NCBI RefSeq assembly: GCF_016907385.1
Contig: NZ_JAFBBU010000001.1
Coordinates: forward strand, 3,472,001 to 3,536,000
DNA: 64,000 bases
Direction of reading: 5' to 3'
From: Subtercola frigoramans
GTDB lineage: Bacteria; Actinomycetota; Actinomycetes; Actinomycetales; Microbacteriaceae
The notes beneath the pieces are model-generated. The model did not search any database. It worked only from the letters and a program-made list of their open reading frames with translations, and had not been told where the DNA came from. Made by a program: the position numbers and the translations under genes. Below are positions 1-7,725 of the stretch, one piece after another (the first letter of the stretch is position 1; every line of letters begins with the position of its first letter).

Positions 1-551
1 ACCGGGTCCGCTTCGGGGGCGAGCGCAAGACCGGTTCGCGCGCCGGATGCGGCACCCGCGCCAGCCGCAAAACCCGCAGATTCGGGGCCGCGCCGCAGGG
101 CATCCCTTCGCCTGTTCGCCCGCCGGTTGACCCGGTCGACGATCTTCACATTGTCGAGCACCGACAGCCAGGGCAGCAGCGCCGGCACCTGCGGCATGAA
201 CGCGATTCTCTTCGCCTCAGATGCTTCGGCCGGCGTGCTGCCGAAGATGCTCACCGAGCCGGCGTCCGGATGCTCGAGGCCGGCGATCATGCGCAGCAAC
301 GTCGATTTTCCGCACCCACTCGGGCCGATCACGCTCACGAACCGACCGCGTTGCACCCGCAGATCGACGGCGCCCAGTGCGACCCGGCGCTCGGATGCCC
401 CGCGCCGGCTCGACTCTGCGCGCCCGTAACTCTTCGAGGCACCCTCGACGACCAACTCGGCGGTTTCAGCCGCACCGAGGTCGCCAGAAGCAGATTCGCG
501 CACCATTCGACTATAAGAGTTCGCGGGAGTGTCGAGCTGCGCGTGGTTCAT
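1..551 (-). CDS. ABC transporter ATP-binding protein (partial, C-terminal end outside window)
   Basis: Reading leftwards from ATG at 551 gives an ABC ATPase of the nitrate/sulfonate/taurine (SsuB/TauB) type that would power import by a membrane permease. The Walker A motif GPSGCGKST lies about 75 residues in, followed by LLRMIAGLEHPDAGSVSIFG and a Q-loop (AFMPQVPALLPWLSVLDNV). An AGGA ribosome-binding site sits 5 nt before the 551 start; a second ATG at 506 is in frame. After the Q-loop the visible part becomes Arg/Ala/Gly-rich (RRANRRRDALRRG, then an Ala/Gly run), which is not usual for this family and may be an inserted linker. Signature and Walker B motifs lie beyond base 1, so substrate is unknown. 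Confidence 0.85.
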   Translation of the reverse strand, partial: MNHAQLDTPANSYSRMVRESASGDLGAAETAELVVEGASKSYGRAESSRRGASERRVALGAVDLRVQRGRFVSVIGPSGCGKSTLLRMIAGLEHPDAGSVSIFGSTPAEASEAKRIAFMPQVPALLPWLSVLDNVKIVDRVNRRANRRRDALRRGPESAGFAAGAGAASGARTGLALAPEADP

Positions 552-563
552 GCGTCCTGTTCA

Positions 564-633
564 TTACGAACGGGTAATAAGGAGAATGTCATTCCCGATC
601 GGTAATCTGAATATACTTATTACCCCAGGGGAA
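564..633. promoter_or_regulatory. Three equally spaced 14-bp imperfect palindromes, probable HipB operators
   Basis: Sites TTACGAACGGGTAA (564-577), TTCCCGATCGGTAA (592-605) and TTACCCCAGGGGAA (620-633) start exactly 28 bp apart. They share TT(A/C)C at the left and GG(T/G)AA or GTAA at the right. They lie just before the hipB-like gene (start 650), whose product has an XRE helix-turn-helix. Autoregulation by HipB at repeated operators is known for the family; that these are the sites is inference. The ribosome-binding sequence AGGAAGGGA follows the last site. Confidence 0.7.
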
Positions 634-649
634 TAGGAAGGGAACGACG

Positions 650-922
650 ATGCACGCCTCGATTCGGTCGGCCGCAGACCTCGGAGCCTTCGTGCGCCGC
701 ATTCGCCTGCAGAACAATCTCACCCAGGGGGAGCTCGCCCGCGCCTTGGGCAGCTCGCAACGGTATGTCTCCGAGTTGGAGGCGGGCAAACCCAAGCGCG
801 CCGATGACAATTACTTCGACTTTCTCGCGAAGCTGGGCATCGGGCTTACCGCAGAGGCCGCGGAAGCGAACCCGGCCCCCGAGAGGCCCTCCAAGGCCGG
901 TGATGTATCCAGTGCCCGCTGA
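650..922 (+). CDS. hipB: HipB-like XRE-family antitoxin/repressor
   Basis: A 90-residue protein with a single XRE helix-turn-helix (residues about 10-65: FVRRIRLQNNLTQGELARALGSS, then YVSELEAGKPKR). In HipBA modules the antitoxin binds the kinase toxin and represses the operon from palindromic operators, and three such palindromes lie immediately upstream. A strong AGGAAGGGA ribosome-binding site precedes the ATG. The gene overlaps the downstream hipA-like start (903) by 20 nt, the usual translationally coupled arrangement. The C-terminal 20 residues are Pro/Ala-rich and probably disordered, as in antitoxins degraded by proteases. Confidence 0.85.
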   Translation: MHASIRSAADLGAFVRRIRLQNNLTQGELARALGSSQRYVSELEAGKPKRADDNYFDFLAKLGIGLTAEAAEANPAPERPSKAGDVSSAR

Positions 923-2195
923 TCTGACCCTCGACGTAACCCTGTACGGCACCCCCATCGGCGAACTGACCCGGGGTCCGTCGGGCAAAGCCTCCTTCGA
1001 ATGGAGCCGCGAAGGGGAAGCACGGTGGAAGCTGCGCGCCACACCCCTTTCCCATTCACTTCCGGTCGGTACGACAAGCTCTCACGCAACAGAGTCATTC
1101 TTCGGAGCACTGTTGCCAGAGGGGCGGTGGCTCGACCAGCTGTCGAATGCACTCCACGTAGCGAGCAACGACATCGTCGGTCTACTGAGTGAAGTCGGCG
1201 CCGATCTCGCCGGTGCCCTGGTTGTCGGGAGTGCACGGGAAACGCTCGAGCCGATGCGGGTAGGCACAGACGAGATGCAGCAACTCCTCGCTCGGGCCGC
1301 TGGCTTCATGCTGGGCGGCGGCGGTTCTGCGCTCGCTGGTTTCCAGCGCAAACTGACGCTGACCCGCTTGGACGGCCACTGGGTCAATGGGAATGGTGCG
1401 ATCGCATCCAGCCACATCATCAAGCCCGTCGCCGAGGACAACCGTGACCTGATCGAGGGCGAGAACTATGTTCTGACTCTGGCACGGTCGTTGGGCCTCC
1501 TGAACTTCGAATCGTGGACCGAGATGATCGGTTCGACACCGGTGCTCGTCATCGAGCGTTACGACCGGAAGCGAACTTCGGCCGGTATTGAGCGCATCCA
1601 TCAGGAGGATCTCTCCCAGGCACTGGGATTGCCGTGGGGTGGCGACGACAAGTTCGAGCGGAACAATGCTGGAGCCAACCTGAGAGCAATCGCTGCTGTT
1701 CTCGACCGGGACCGGACGATCTTCGATGAGGGTGAGCCCGACCGCGAAAAGCTGCTGAAATACACCGTTCTGAACGTCGCAGCAGGCAATACCGACGCCC
1801 ACGCCAAGAACTTCTCGATGCTGAGGCCCGCACATGGAGCAGCCACACTCGCGCCCTTCTACGACGCTTCACCTCTTGCCCTCGGCTTCGAAGCACCGCT
1901 CGACCTCGCTATGACGATCGGGGGAGAGAGGTTCGTCACGAAGATCACCGTCGACCACCTGACCGACGAAGCACAGAGTTGGGGACTCGAACCCCGCCGG
2001 GCCCGCGAGGTCATCGAAGAGACCCTGAGTCGAATCATCGATGGCACGCAGGTGATCGAAGCACACGACAGCATCGCTGCCCACGTTCCCGGCTATATTC
2101 GCGGGCAAGCTCGCAATCTGGCGGCCGGTCGACCCGCGCGGCTGGACACTCCCATTCCGCCCATCCTGATGCGCAAGCTTGGCAGCTCTGACTGA
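903..2195 (+). CDS. hipA: HipA-like serine/threonine kinase toxin
   Basis: About 430 residues, the normal HipA length. The N-terminal HipA_N fold starts LTLDVTLYGTPIGEL. The middle has AGFQRKLTL, matching the P-loop region where HipA autophosphorylates a serine. The C-terminal kinase domain shows IERYDRK, HQEDLSQALG and the catalytic/Mg-binding stretch NVAAGNTDAHAKNFSML. HipA proteins phosphorylate translation factors such as glutamyl-tRNA synthetase and cause growth arrest; the target here is unknown. The ATG at 903 was chosen because it gives a clean HipA_N start and overlaps hipB; the frame is open further upstream to 765 but only inside hipB. Catalytic residues look intact, so the toxin is probably active. 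Confidence 0.85.
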   Translation: MYPVPADLTLDVTLYGTPIGELTRGPSGKASFEWSREGEARWKLRATPLSHSLPVGTTSSHATESFFGALLPEGRWLDQLSNALHVASNDIVGLLSEVGADLAGALVVGSARETLEPMRVGTDEMQQLLARAAGFMLGGGGSALAGFQRKLTLTRLDGHWVNGNGAIASSHIIKPVAEDNRDLIEGENYVLTLARSLGLLNFESWTEMIGSTPVLVIERYDRKRTSAGIERIHQEDLSQALGLPWGGDDKFERNNAGANLRAIAAVLDRDRTIFDEGEPDREKLLKYTVLNVAAGNTDAHAKNFSMLRPAHGAATLAPFYDASPLALGFEAPLDLAMTIGGERFVTKITVDHLTDEAQSWGLEPRRAREVIEETLSRIIDGTQVIEAHDSIAAHVPGYIRGQARNLAAGRPARLDTPIPPILMRKLGSSD

Positions 2196-2283
2196 CCTTG
2201 CTACAGCACATTCCGCGGCGCGAAATACACAGCTTCGCGGGCCGGAGAGATTCTTCGCGCGGCATCTGGCCTGGCAGGCCGGC

Positions 2284-3792
2284 TCAGGCGGGGAGGCGCA
2301 CCGGGCGGATGCCCTCACCCGCCGAGCGCGTGAGCCTAAGCGCTTCGACGGTCGAGAGCAGCGTGAGCAGGCCGATCACGAGAAAGCTGAACTGGAACGC
2401 ACCGAGCGGCACCAGGCTCGTCACGCCAGACGCGGGGCCGGCCGCGCTGCCGACCGCGGAGGACGCAGCCGCCCCCGAATTCACGACCGCCTCGCCGACG
2501 CGCAGTGCGACGGCGGCGATGGCGACGCCGAATCCGGCAGCGACCTGCTGGGTCGTCGACGCGAGCGTATTCGCCGCCGGCATGCCCGGCCCGGCGATGT
2601 CGGCGAAGGCGATGGTGTTGTACGCGGTGAAGCCCGTCGACCGCATGATCCCGCTGAAGATCATCAACGCGATCACCAGGGCGAACGGCGTCTGCGCTGT
2701 GAGAAACGCGCTGAGAACCATGCTGAGCGCGGCACCGATCGTTGCCGCGATGATCACCGTGCGAAACCCGAACCGGCGCAGCAGCGGGGTGGTCGCAGGC
2801 TTGATGGCAATGTTGCCGACAAAGACGAACAGCACCAGGGTTCCGGCGAGTATCGGTGAATAGCCGAAGGAATCCTGGAACATCAGCGGCAGCAGGAAAG
2901 GCACCGCGTTGACGGTCACGCGAAAGACCGATCCGCCGGCGTGTGCCAGCCGGAAGGTCTCGATGCGGAGGGCGGCGAGCTCGAGCAGCGGATGGGCCGT
3001 GCGCCTCAGGTGCCAGACCGCAGCGGCCAGCAGGCCGATGCCGAGAATCGCGAGCGCCAGCAGCTCCACGACAGAAGAGCCCGCTTCTCCCGAAGCCGAG
3101 CCGCCCGGGCCGGCGCCAGCCAACACCGAACCGAGGTAGACGAGCACCCCGAGCCCGATACTCGTGAGAGCGAGCCCCACCCAGTCGAGTGCCGGCGGCC
3201 TCGCCCGCTGTTCGTTCGGCAGGATGCGCAGCGCCACGATGAACGCAACCAGGCCGAGCGGCACGTTGATCAGGAAGATCCAGTGCCACGAGGCGTAGGT
3301 TGTGAGCACTCCGCCGACGAGCGGCGCAATCACCGGAGCCGCGAGCGCCGGCCAGGTGAGCAGGGCAATGGTTCTGACCAGGTCACGTTTGTCGGTCATC
3401 CGGAGCACTGCGAGCCTGCCGACGGGCACCATCATCGCCCCGCCCGCGCCCTGCAGCACCCGGAAGACGGTCAGTTCGACGAGGTTCTGGCTGAGCGCAC
3501 AGAGCACGGAGGCGACGGTGAAGACGGCGATCGCGGTGATGAACACCGGGCGGCCGCCGAAGCGCTGCGTCACCCAGCCGCTCAGCGGAATCAGCACGGC
3601 GAGGGTCAGCAGGTAGGCCGTGATCGTGACGCCGACCGCGAGCGAGGGCACACCGAGTGACACCCCGATGCTCGGGGCGGCGGTGGTGAGAATGGTGCCG
3701 TCGAGGTTCTCCATGAAGAAGGTGCCGGCCACCAGCAGGGCGACAGAGCGCTGGCGATTCGGATGCCCGGGGTCTTCGCCCGCGGCAGCCAT
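2284..3792 (-). CDS. DHA2-type (EmrB/QacA) MFS multidrug efflux transporter
   Basis: A 502-residue, about 14-helix major facilitator. The N-terminus has FFMENLDGTILTTAAPSIG, the motif-C/D1 signature of drug:H+ antiporters of the DHA2 group, and WVTQRFGGRPVF as the loop 2-3 motif. The ATG at 3792 overlaps by one base the TGA of the upstream SMR gene, so the two genes form a translationally coupled efflux operon. An open frame continues to 4029 but that part is only the SMR gene read in another frame. Substrate cannot be told from sequence. No drug-binding regulator is adjacent. Confidence 0.88.
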   Translation of the reverse strand: MAAAGEDPGHPNRQRSVALLVAGTFFMENLDGTILTTAAPSIGVSLGVPSLAVGVTITAYLLTLAVLIPLSGWVTQRFGGRPVFITAIAVFTVASVLCALSQNLVELTVFRVLQGAGGAMMVPVGRLAVLRMTDKRDLVRTIALLTWPALAAPVIAPLVGGVLTTYASWHWIFLINVPLGLVAFIVALRILPNEQRARPPALDWVGLALTSIGLGVLVYLGSVLAGAGPGGSASGEAGSSVVELLALAILGIGLLAAAVWHLRRTAHPLLELAALRIETFRLAHAGGSVFRVTVNAVPFLLPLMFQDSFGYSPILAGTLVLFVFVGNIAIKPATTPLLRRFGFRTVIIAATIGAALSMVLSAFLTAQTPFALVIALMIFSGIMRSTGFTAYNTIAFADIAGPGMPAANTLASTTQQVAAGFGVAIAAVALRVGEAVVNSGAAASSAVGSAAGPASGVTSLVPLGAFQFSFLVIGLLTLLSTVEALRLTRSAGEGIRPVRLPA

Positions 3793-4130
3793 CAGCGTTT
3801 GGCTCCCAGCTCCAGGAGCAGCACGCCGCCGATGACGAGAACGATGCCGGCGATCTGCACCCAGCTGAGGAACTCCTTGAAGACGAGCCAGCTCACGATG
3901 GTCACGACGACCACGCCGGCGCCGGCCCACACGGCGTAGGCGATGCCGAGCGGCACTCCGCGCGAGAGGGTGAGGCTCAGCAGCACGAACGAAGCGATAT
4001 AGCCGACCACCACGATGGCGTAGGCCCACCAGCGGTTTGCGAGCGTGACGCCTTCGCCGGAGGTGAACTTCAGGAAGGTCGTGGCGACGACTTCAGAGGC
4101 GATCGCCAGCGCGAGAAAGACGTACCCCAC
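3792..4130 (-). CDS. Small multidrug resistance (SMR/EmrE-QacE-like) efflux protein
   Basis: A 112-residue protein with four predicted membrane helices, the standard SMR size. The first helix contains IASEVVATTFLK with the essential membrane-embedded glutamate (residue 13) that binds protons and cationic drugs. Later helices contain GIAYAVWAGAGVV and IAGIVLVIGGVLLLEL, both typical. SMR proteins work as antiparallel dimers in the plasma membrane and export quaternary cations or guanidinium. It is first gene of a two-gene operon with the MFS exporter. A GAAAGGGGGCG ribosome-binding site precedes the ATG at 4130. Confidence 0.9.
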   Translation of the reverse strand: MGYVFLALAIASEVVATTFLKFTSGEGVTLANRWWAYAIVVVGYIASFVLLSLTLSRGVPLGIAYAVWAGAGVVVVTIVSWLVFKEFLSWVQIAGIVLVIGGVLLLELGAKR

Positions 4131-4160
4131 CGTTCATCGCCCCCTTTCTCCGCGCTCGGC

Positions 4161-4847
4161 TCAGCCGAACGAGACGTGCTGCAGCACCCAGGCGTGCATG
4201 GCAACGGCCGCAGCGGCCGAGGCGTTCATCGACCGGGTCGACCCGAACTGGCTGATCTCGACGATGGAGCTGGCCGACGCAATCGCGGCCTCCGACAGGC
4301 CGGGGCCCTCCTGGCCGAACAGAAGGACGCAGCGCTCAGGGAATGCGAAGGTCTCGATGATCACGCTGCCCGGAACGTTGTCGATCGCGATGATCTGCAG
4401 ATCATCCTTCGCCGCCCACGCCACGAAGTCGGCAACGGTTTCGTGGTGCAGGATGTGCTGGTAGCGGTCGGTCACCATCGCACCGCGCCGGTTCCAGCGC
4501 TTGCGGCCGATCACGTGCACGGTGTCGGCGCCGAACGCGTTGGCGCTGCGCACGATGGACCCGATGTTCATGTCGTGCTGCCAGTTCTCGATGGCGACGT
4601 GGAAGGGATGCCGGTGCTCGTCGAGATCGGCGACGATCGCGGCCATCGACCAGTAGCGGTACCGGTCGATGACGTTTCGCGAGTCCCCGCGTTCGAGCAG
4701 CTCGGGGTCGTAGTGCGCGTCGACCGGATGCTCGCCCTGCCAGGGGCCGACCCCGTTGGTCGTGAGCTCGACCGAGGGATTCGTTTTGGCATCTGGCACC
4801 CAACCACGATAGCCGGTGTCGCTTGCGGGCCCACAATTGCCGGTCAT
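4161..4847 (-). CDS. SpoU/TrmH-family RNA 2'-O-methyltransferase
   Basis: A 228-residue SPOUT-class methyltransferase. The three family motifs are present in order: motif 1 NIGSIVRSANAFG (about residue 95), motif 2 LLFGQEGPGLS (about 175) and motif 3 ISQFGSTRSMNASAAAAVA (about 200), which together form the knotted SAM-binding site. The N-terminal ~75 residues lack a clear substrate-binding domain and are acidic/His-rich. These enzymes methylate the 2'-OH of a tRNA or rRNA ribose. The target cannot be assigned. The gene stands alone and is divergent from mntH, with a hairpin element in between. Confidence 0.88.
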   Translation of the reverse strand: MTGNCGPASDTGYRGWVPDAKTNPSVELTTNGVGPWQGEHPVDAHYDPELLERGDSRNVIDRYRYWSMAAIVADLDEHRHPFHVAIENWQHDMNIGSIVRSANAFGADTVHVIGRKRWNRRGAMVTDRYQHILHHETVADFVAWAAKDDLQIIAIDNVPGSVIIETFAFPERCVLLFGQEGPGLSEAAIASASSIVEISQFGSTRSMNASAAAAVAMHAWVLQHVSFG

Positions 4848-4890
4848 CCATCGCCCGGCTCACCCCACCATAGGTCGGTGCGACTGCCAC

Positions 4891-4955
4891 ATCGATCGAC
4901 CTGACCCGACACGCCCCGTCCGTGCGGGTGAAACGGCGTGTCGCGTCAGATCGAT
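4891..4955. repeat. Intergenic hairpin element, TGACGCGACACGCC family (copy 1)
   Basis: Left arm 4891-4915 and right arm 4935-4955 are complementary over about 21 bp; the left arm has four extra bases (GACC) after ATCGATC. Each half carries TGAC(C/G)CGACACGCC. The loop is about 19 nt. It lies between two divergent genes, so it is not an ordinary terminator. Three more copies lie at 42200-42256, 42351-42407 and 43411-43467. Confidence 0.8.
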
Positions 4956-4994
4956 CCCGCGGGCCCCCCGAGCGCAGCCAGCGGCCATGGTGTC

Positions 4995-5020
4995 GAAATG
5001 TTAGACGCGTCTAACATTTC
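4995..5020. promoter_or_regulatory. Perfect 26-bp palindrome, probable MntR operator of mntH
   Basis: The core is TTAGACGCGTCTAA (5001-5014) and the symmetry is perfect from 4995 to 5020. It ends 24 nt before the mntH start codon, so a bound repressor would cover the promoter or transcription start. DtxR/MntR-family repressors bind such palindromes when loaded with Mn(II), and a gene of that family (6423-7157) sits just beyond mntH. Assignment to that regulator is inference from position and family. Confidence 0.85.
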
Positions 5021-5044
5021 TCCCGAAGATTGCTACGATGAAGC

Positions 5045-6385
5045 ATGGCCCAGGCGACCACGGAGCGCGATCGACCCGCTTCTGTGCGCCCGACGCGCAT
5101 CATCTTCCTGCTCGGCCCGGCGTTCGTTGCCGCCATCGCCTATGTCGACCCGGGCAATGTGGCGGCGAACCTCACGGCGGGTGCCCGCTACGGCTACCTT
5201 CTCGTCTGGGTGCTGGCGGCGGCGAACGGCATGGCCATGCTCATTCAGTACCAGTCGGCCAAACTCGGCATCGTCACCGGCGAGAGCCTGCCCGAGATTC
5301 TCGGGCGCCGCATGCGTACCGGCGGCAGGCGTGCCTTCTGGGTGCAGGCCGAACTCGTGGCGGCGGCGACCGACCTGGCCGAGGTCATCGGCGGGGCCAT
5401 CGCCCTGCAGTTGCTCTTCGGCCTGCCGCTGCTGCTCGGCGGCCTCATCGTCGGCGTCATCTCGATGACGATCCTCGCTGTGCAGTCCCGCCAGGGGCAG
5501 CGCCCTTTCGAGACCGTCATCATCACTCTGCTGGCCATCATCGCTTTCGGCTTCCTCGCCGGCCTGTTCGTCAGCCCCGTGCACTGGGGCCAGGCCGCCG
5601 CAGGCCTCGTGCCGCACTTCGCGGGGCCCGACACCGTTCTGCTCGCGGCAGGGATGCTCGGGGCAACCGTGATGCCGCACGCGATCTACCTGCACTCCTC
5701 TCTCGCCCGCGACCGGCACGGACCCTCGCTCGACGCCTACCGTGCCCGCTCGAAGAAGTTCACGCCCCAAGCCTTCACTCCGAAGCCGTTCACCCCTTCG
5801 ACGGGCGAATTCTCGGCCATCCGCCGCCTTCTCGTCGTGACGCGCTGGGACGTCGCGGCAGCGCTGCTGCTCGCCGGCGCCGTCAACATCGCCATGCTCC
5901 TCACCGCGGCAGCGAACCTCGGCGGTGTCTCGGGCACCGACACCATCGCCGGCGCCCACGCAGCCATCGTCGCCGCCCTCGGCCCGGTCATCGGCGTGAT
6001 CTTCGCGGTCGGGCTCCTGGCCTCCGGCCTCGCCTCCACCTCGGTCGGCTCCTACGCGGGCGCCACGATCATGGCGGGCCTCCTGAAATTCCGCGTGCCG
6101 CTCCTGGTGCGCCGCGTCATCACTCTCATCCCTGCGCTGCTCATCCTCGGCCTCGGGGTCAACCCGACGTGGGCGCTCGTGCTCTCGCAGGTCTTCCTGA
6201 GCCTCGGCATTCCGTTCGCACTGATTCCGTTGGTGCGCCTGACCGGCGACCGGATGCTCATGGGCCCCTTCGCCGATCGGCTCCCCCTGCGCATCGCCTG
6301 CTGGGTCGTGGCCGCACTCATCGTCGCGCTGAATGTCGCCCTCATCGTGCTGACGATCAGCGGCGCCGGGGGCACGGGCGGCTAG
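5045..6385 (+). CDS. mntH: NRAMP-family Mn(II)/divalent metal:H+ symporter MntH
   Basis: A 446-residue NRAMP transporter with 11 predicted helices. Helix 1 contains the metal-binding motif DPGNV (here YVDPGNVAANL) and helix 6 carries MPHAIYLHSSL; the Asp, Asn and Met of these motifs coordinate the metal. The family also shows GAIALQLLFGLP in the middle. Residues about 235-260 (RSKKFTPQAFTPKPFTPSTGEF) form a cytoplasmic loop with a repeated (A/K)FTP unit, which is unusual. ATG at 5045 is the only start in frame near the operator. The palindrome at 4995-5020 and the DtxR-type gene downstream point to Mn-dependent repression. Confidence 0.93.
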   Translation: MAQATTERDRPASVRPTRIIFLLGPAFVAAIAYVDPGNVAANLTAGARYGYLLVWVLAAANGMAMLIQYQSAKLGIVTGESLPEILGRRMRTGGRRAFWVQAELVAAATDLAEVIGGAIALQLLFGLPLLLGGLIVGVISMTILAVQSRQGQRPFETVIITLLAIIAFGFLAGLFVSPVHWGQAAAGLVPHFAGPDTVLLAAGMLGATVMPHAIYLHSSLARDRHGPSLDAYRARSKKFTPQAFTPKPFTPSTGEFSAIRRLLVVTRWDVAAALLLAGAVNIAMLLTAAANLGGVSGTDTIAGAHAAIVAALGPVIGVIFAVGLLASGLASTSVGSYAGATIMAGLLKFRVPLLVRRVITLIPALLILGLGVNPTWALVLSQVFLSLGIPFALIPLVRLTGDRMLMGPFADRLPLRIACWVVAALIVALNVALIVLTISGAGGTGG

Positions 6386-6396
6386 GGCCGCCTCAA

Positions 6397-6441
6397 CCCG
6401 TCGTAACTAAACCCGTCGTAACTCAGCCCGTCGTAACCCAG
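6397..6441. repeat. Three tandem 15-bp repeats across the 3' end of the DtxR-family gene
   Basis: Copies start at 6397, 6412 and 6427, each CCCGTCGTAAC followed by four variable bases. The unit is five codons long on the minus strand (VTTG plus one). The TGA stop of the regulator (6425-6423) exists only because the middle copy has CTGAG where the next has CTGGG. Confidence 0.85.
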
Positions 6442-7157
6442 ACCGCCTCGACGCCGCCTCGACTCAGCCTGACGCACGCCTCGGTGGACTCCAATCGCAC
6501 GCACACCTCGCCGGATTCGGACTCGGGTTCGCGTTCGGGTCGGGGTTCGCAGACGCTGAGCCGGGCATCCAGAACCAGGCCGGCCTCGCCGAGCGATCGA
6601 AGCACAATCGGGTCGGCGTCAGAGATGCGCAGAACGACGAGTGGATGCCCGGGCACGGCGTCGCCCAGCCGAAATGCACTCTGCCGCAGGGTGTCGAGCC
6701 GAACAGCTTCGGCCGGGCGCGAGGCTCCCTCGGCCGAGGGGATCGGGTCGCCGTGCGGGTCGCGCAACGGATACCCGAGCGCCCTGTCCATGCGGGCGAT
6801 CATGGTGTTCGACACGGCGTGTTCGAGCACCTCGGCCTCGTCGTGCACCTCGTCCCAGGCATAGTCGAGAACCTCGACGAGAAACGTCTCGACGAGCCGG
6901 TGGCGGCGAACCATCTCGACGGCCACCGCGCGGCCATCATCGGTGAGCTCGATGCTGCCGTAGGGCTCGTGGACGACCATGCCGAGCCCGGCGAGCTTGC
7001 GGATGCCATCGGAGACCGTCGCTGTACTGACACCCGTGCGCTCAGCGAGGTGCTTGACCGTGATTCGAGATGCTGCGTCGTCGCCTGGCCATTCAGACGC
7101 CGCCCAGATCACTTTCAGGTAGTCCTGTGCAGCATTCGTGAGGTCGGAAAGCGGCAT
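6423..7157 (-). CDS. mntR: DtxR/MntR-family metal-dependent transcriptional repressor
   Basis: A 244-residue regulator with three domains. Residues 1-65 form the winged helix (LAERTGVSTATVSDGIRKLAGLGMV). Residues 65-140 form the metal-binding/dimerization domain (MVRRHRLVETFLVEVLDYAWDEVHDEAEVLEHAVS, with the His/Glu/Cys-position ligands HRL..E and HDEAE..EH). The C-terminus is an SH3/FeoA-like domain. It lies convergent with mntH, which has a matching palindromic operator, so Mn(II) sensing is the best guess; iron (IdeR-like) is the alternative. The C-terminal end falls in a 15-bp tandem repeat. Confidence 0.85.
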   Translation of the reverse strand: MPLSDLTNAAQDYLKVIWAASEWPGDDAASRITVKHLAERTGVSTATVSDGIRKLAGLGMVVHEPYGSIELTDDGRAVAVEMVRRHRLVETFLVEVLDYAWDEVHDEAEVLEHAVSNTMIARMDRALGYPLRDPHGDPIPSAEGASRPAEAVRLDTLRQSAFRLGDAVPGHPLVVLRISDADPIVLRSLGEAGLVLDARLSVCEPRPEREPESESGEVCVRLESTEACVRLSRGGVEAVWVTTG

Positions 7158-7268
7158 GCGGCAAGTCTAATGAGAGTCACCCGGCGAAGAATCGGAGATC
7201 ACCCGGCACACCCGAGCTGAAATCTCAATCCCTGCCGCCAGATAGTTAGCAAAAATAAACTTTCGATC

Positions 7269-7604
7269 ATGGCATCACCTCGCACCGTTCATCCCGTCCG
7301 GGCCACGCGGCCCTCTCCCACTCCCGCTCAGCTCTCACCACAGGCCTCCGACGTGCCCACTCCCGCGAGCGCGACTGACGTCCCCACCCACACCATCCAT
7401 CTCAACGGCAACGACTACCTGGCCACCGCCGTGATGACGGAGATCTTCCGCAGGCGCGCGCAGAGGATCGTCGACCGCGGCGAGTCCGAACTCGTGCCCC
7501 TCCTGCACAGCCGCGGAGTAGAGCTGCTGCTCATCACGCCCACGACCGACGTTGCCGTCGTTCCCATCGAAATCGGCGGAGGGGCCACCCTCCGTCTGAC
7601 GTAG
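7269..7604 (+). CDS. Hypothetical protein, 111 residues
   Basis: I do not recognise a family. The first ~40 residues are Pro/Ser/Thr/Ala-rich and likely disordered; residues 43-111 look like a small folded alpha/beta domain (IHLNGNDYLATAVMTEIFRRRAQRIVDRG, then VELLLITPTTDVAVVPIEIGGGATL). There is no signal peptide or membrane helix. An AT-rich stretch (TTAGCAAAAATAAAC) just upstream may hold the promoter. No clear ribosome-binding site is visible. Codon use fits the neighbours, so it is probably a real gene, divergent from the DtxR-type regulator. Confidence 0.6.
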   Translation: MASPRTVHPVRATRPSPTPAQLSPQASDVPTPASATDVPTHTIHLNGNDYLATAVMTEIFRRRAQRIVDRGESELVPLLHSRGVELLLITPTTDVAVVPIEIGGGATLRLT

Positions 7605-7725
7605 CCACCCGGCGATTGCCCTCTCCGGGTGGCGCTCCGGCAGCCGTACCTGGCTGTCATAACCCACGCGTGCGTCAGGCACAAGTGGATGCGAGCGCTC
7701 GCGTGCTGCCTCTAGCGTTCTTCGT

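Noticed and set aside
2196..2283. Terminator between hipA and the MFS gene
   Set aside because: GGCCTG-G-CAGGCC can pair but the loop is a single base and no U-run follows, so support is too weak.
5038..6864. 608-codon plus-strand frame overlapping mntH
   Set aside because: Different frame from mntH with Arg/Pro/His-rich content; it also runs antisense through the regulator gene.
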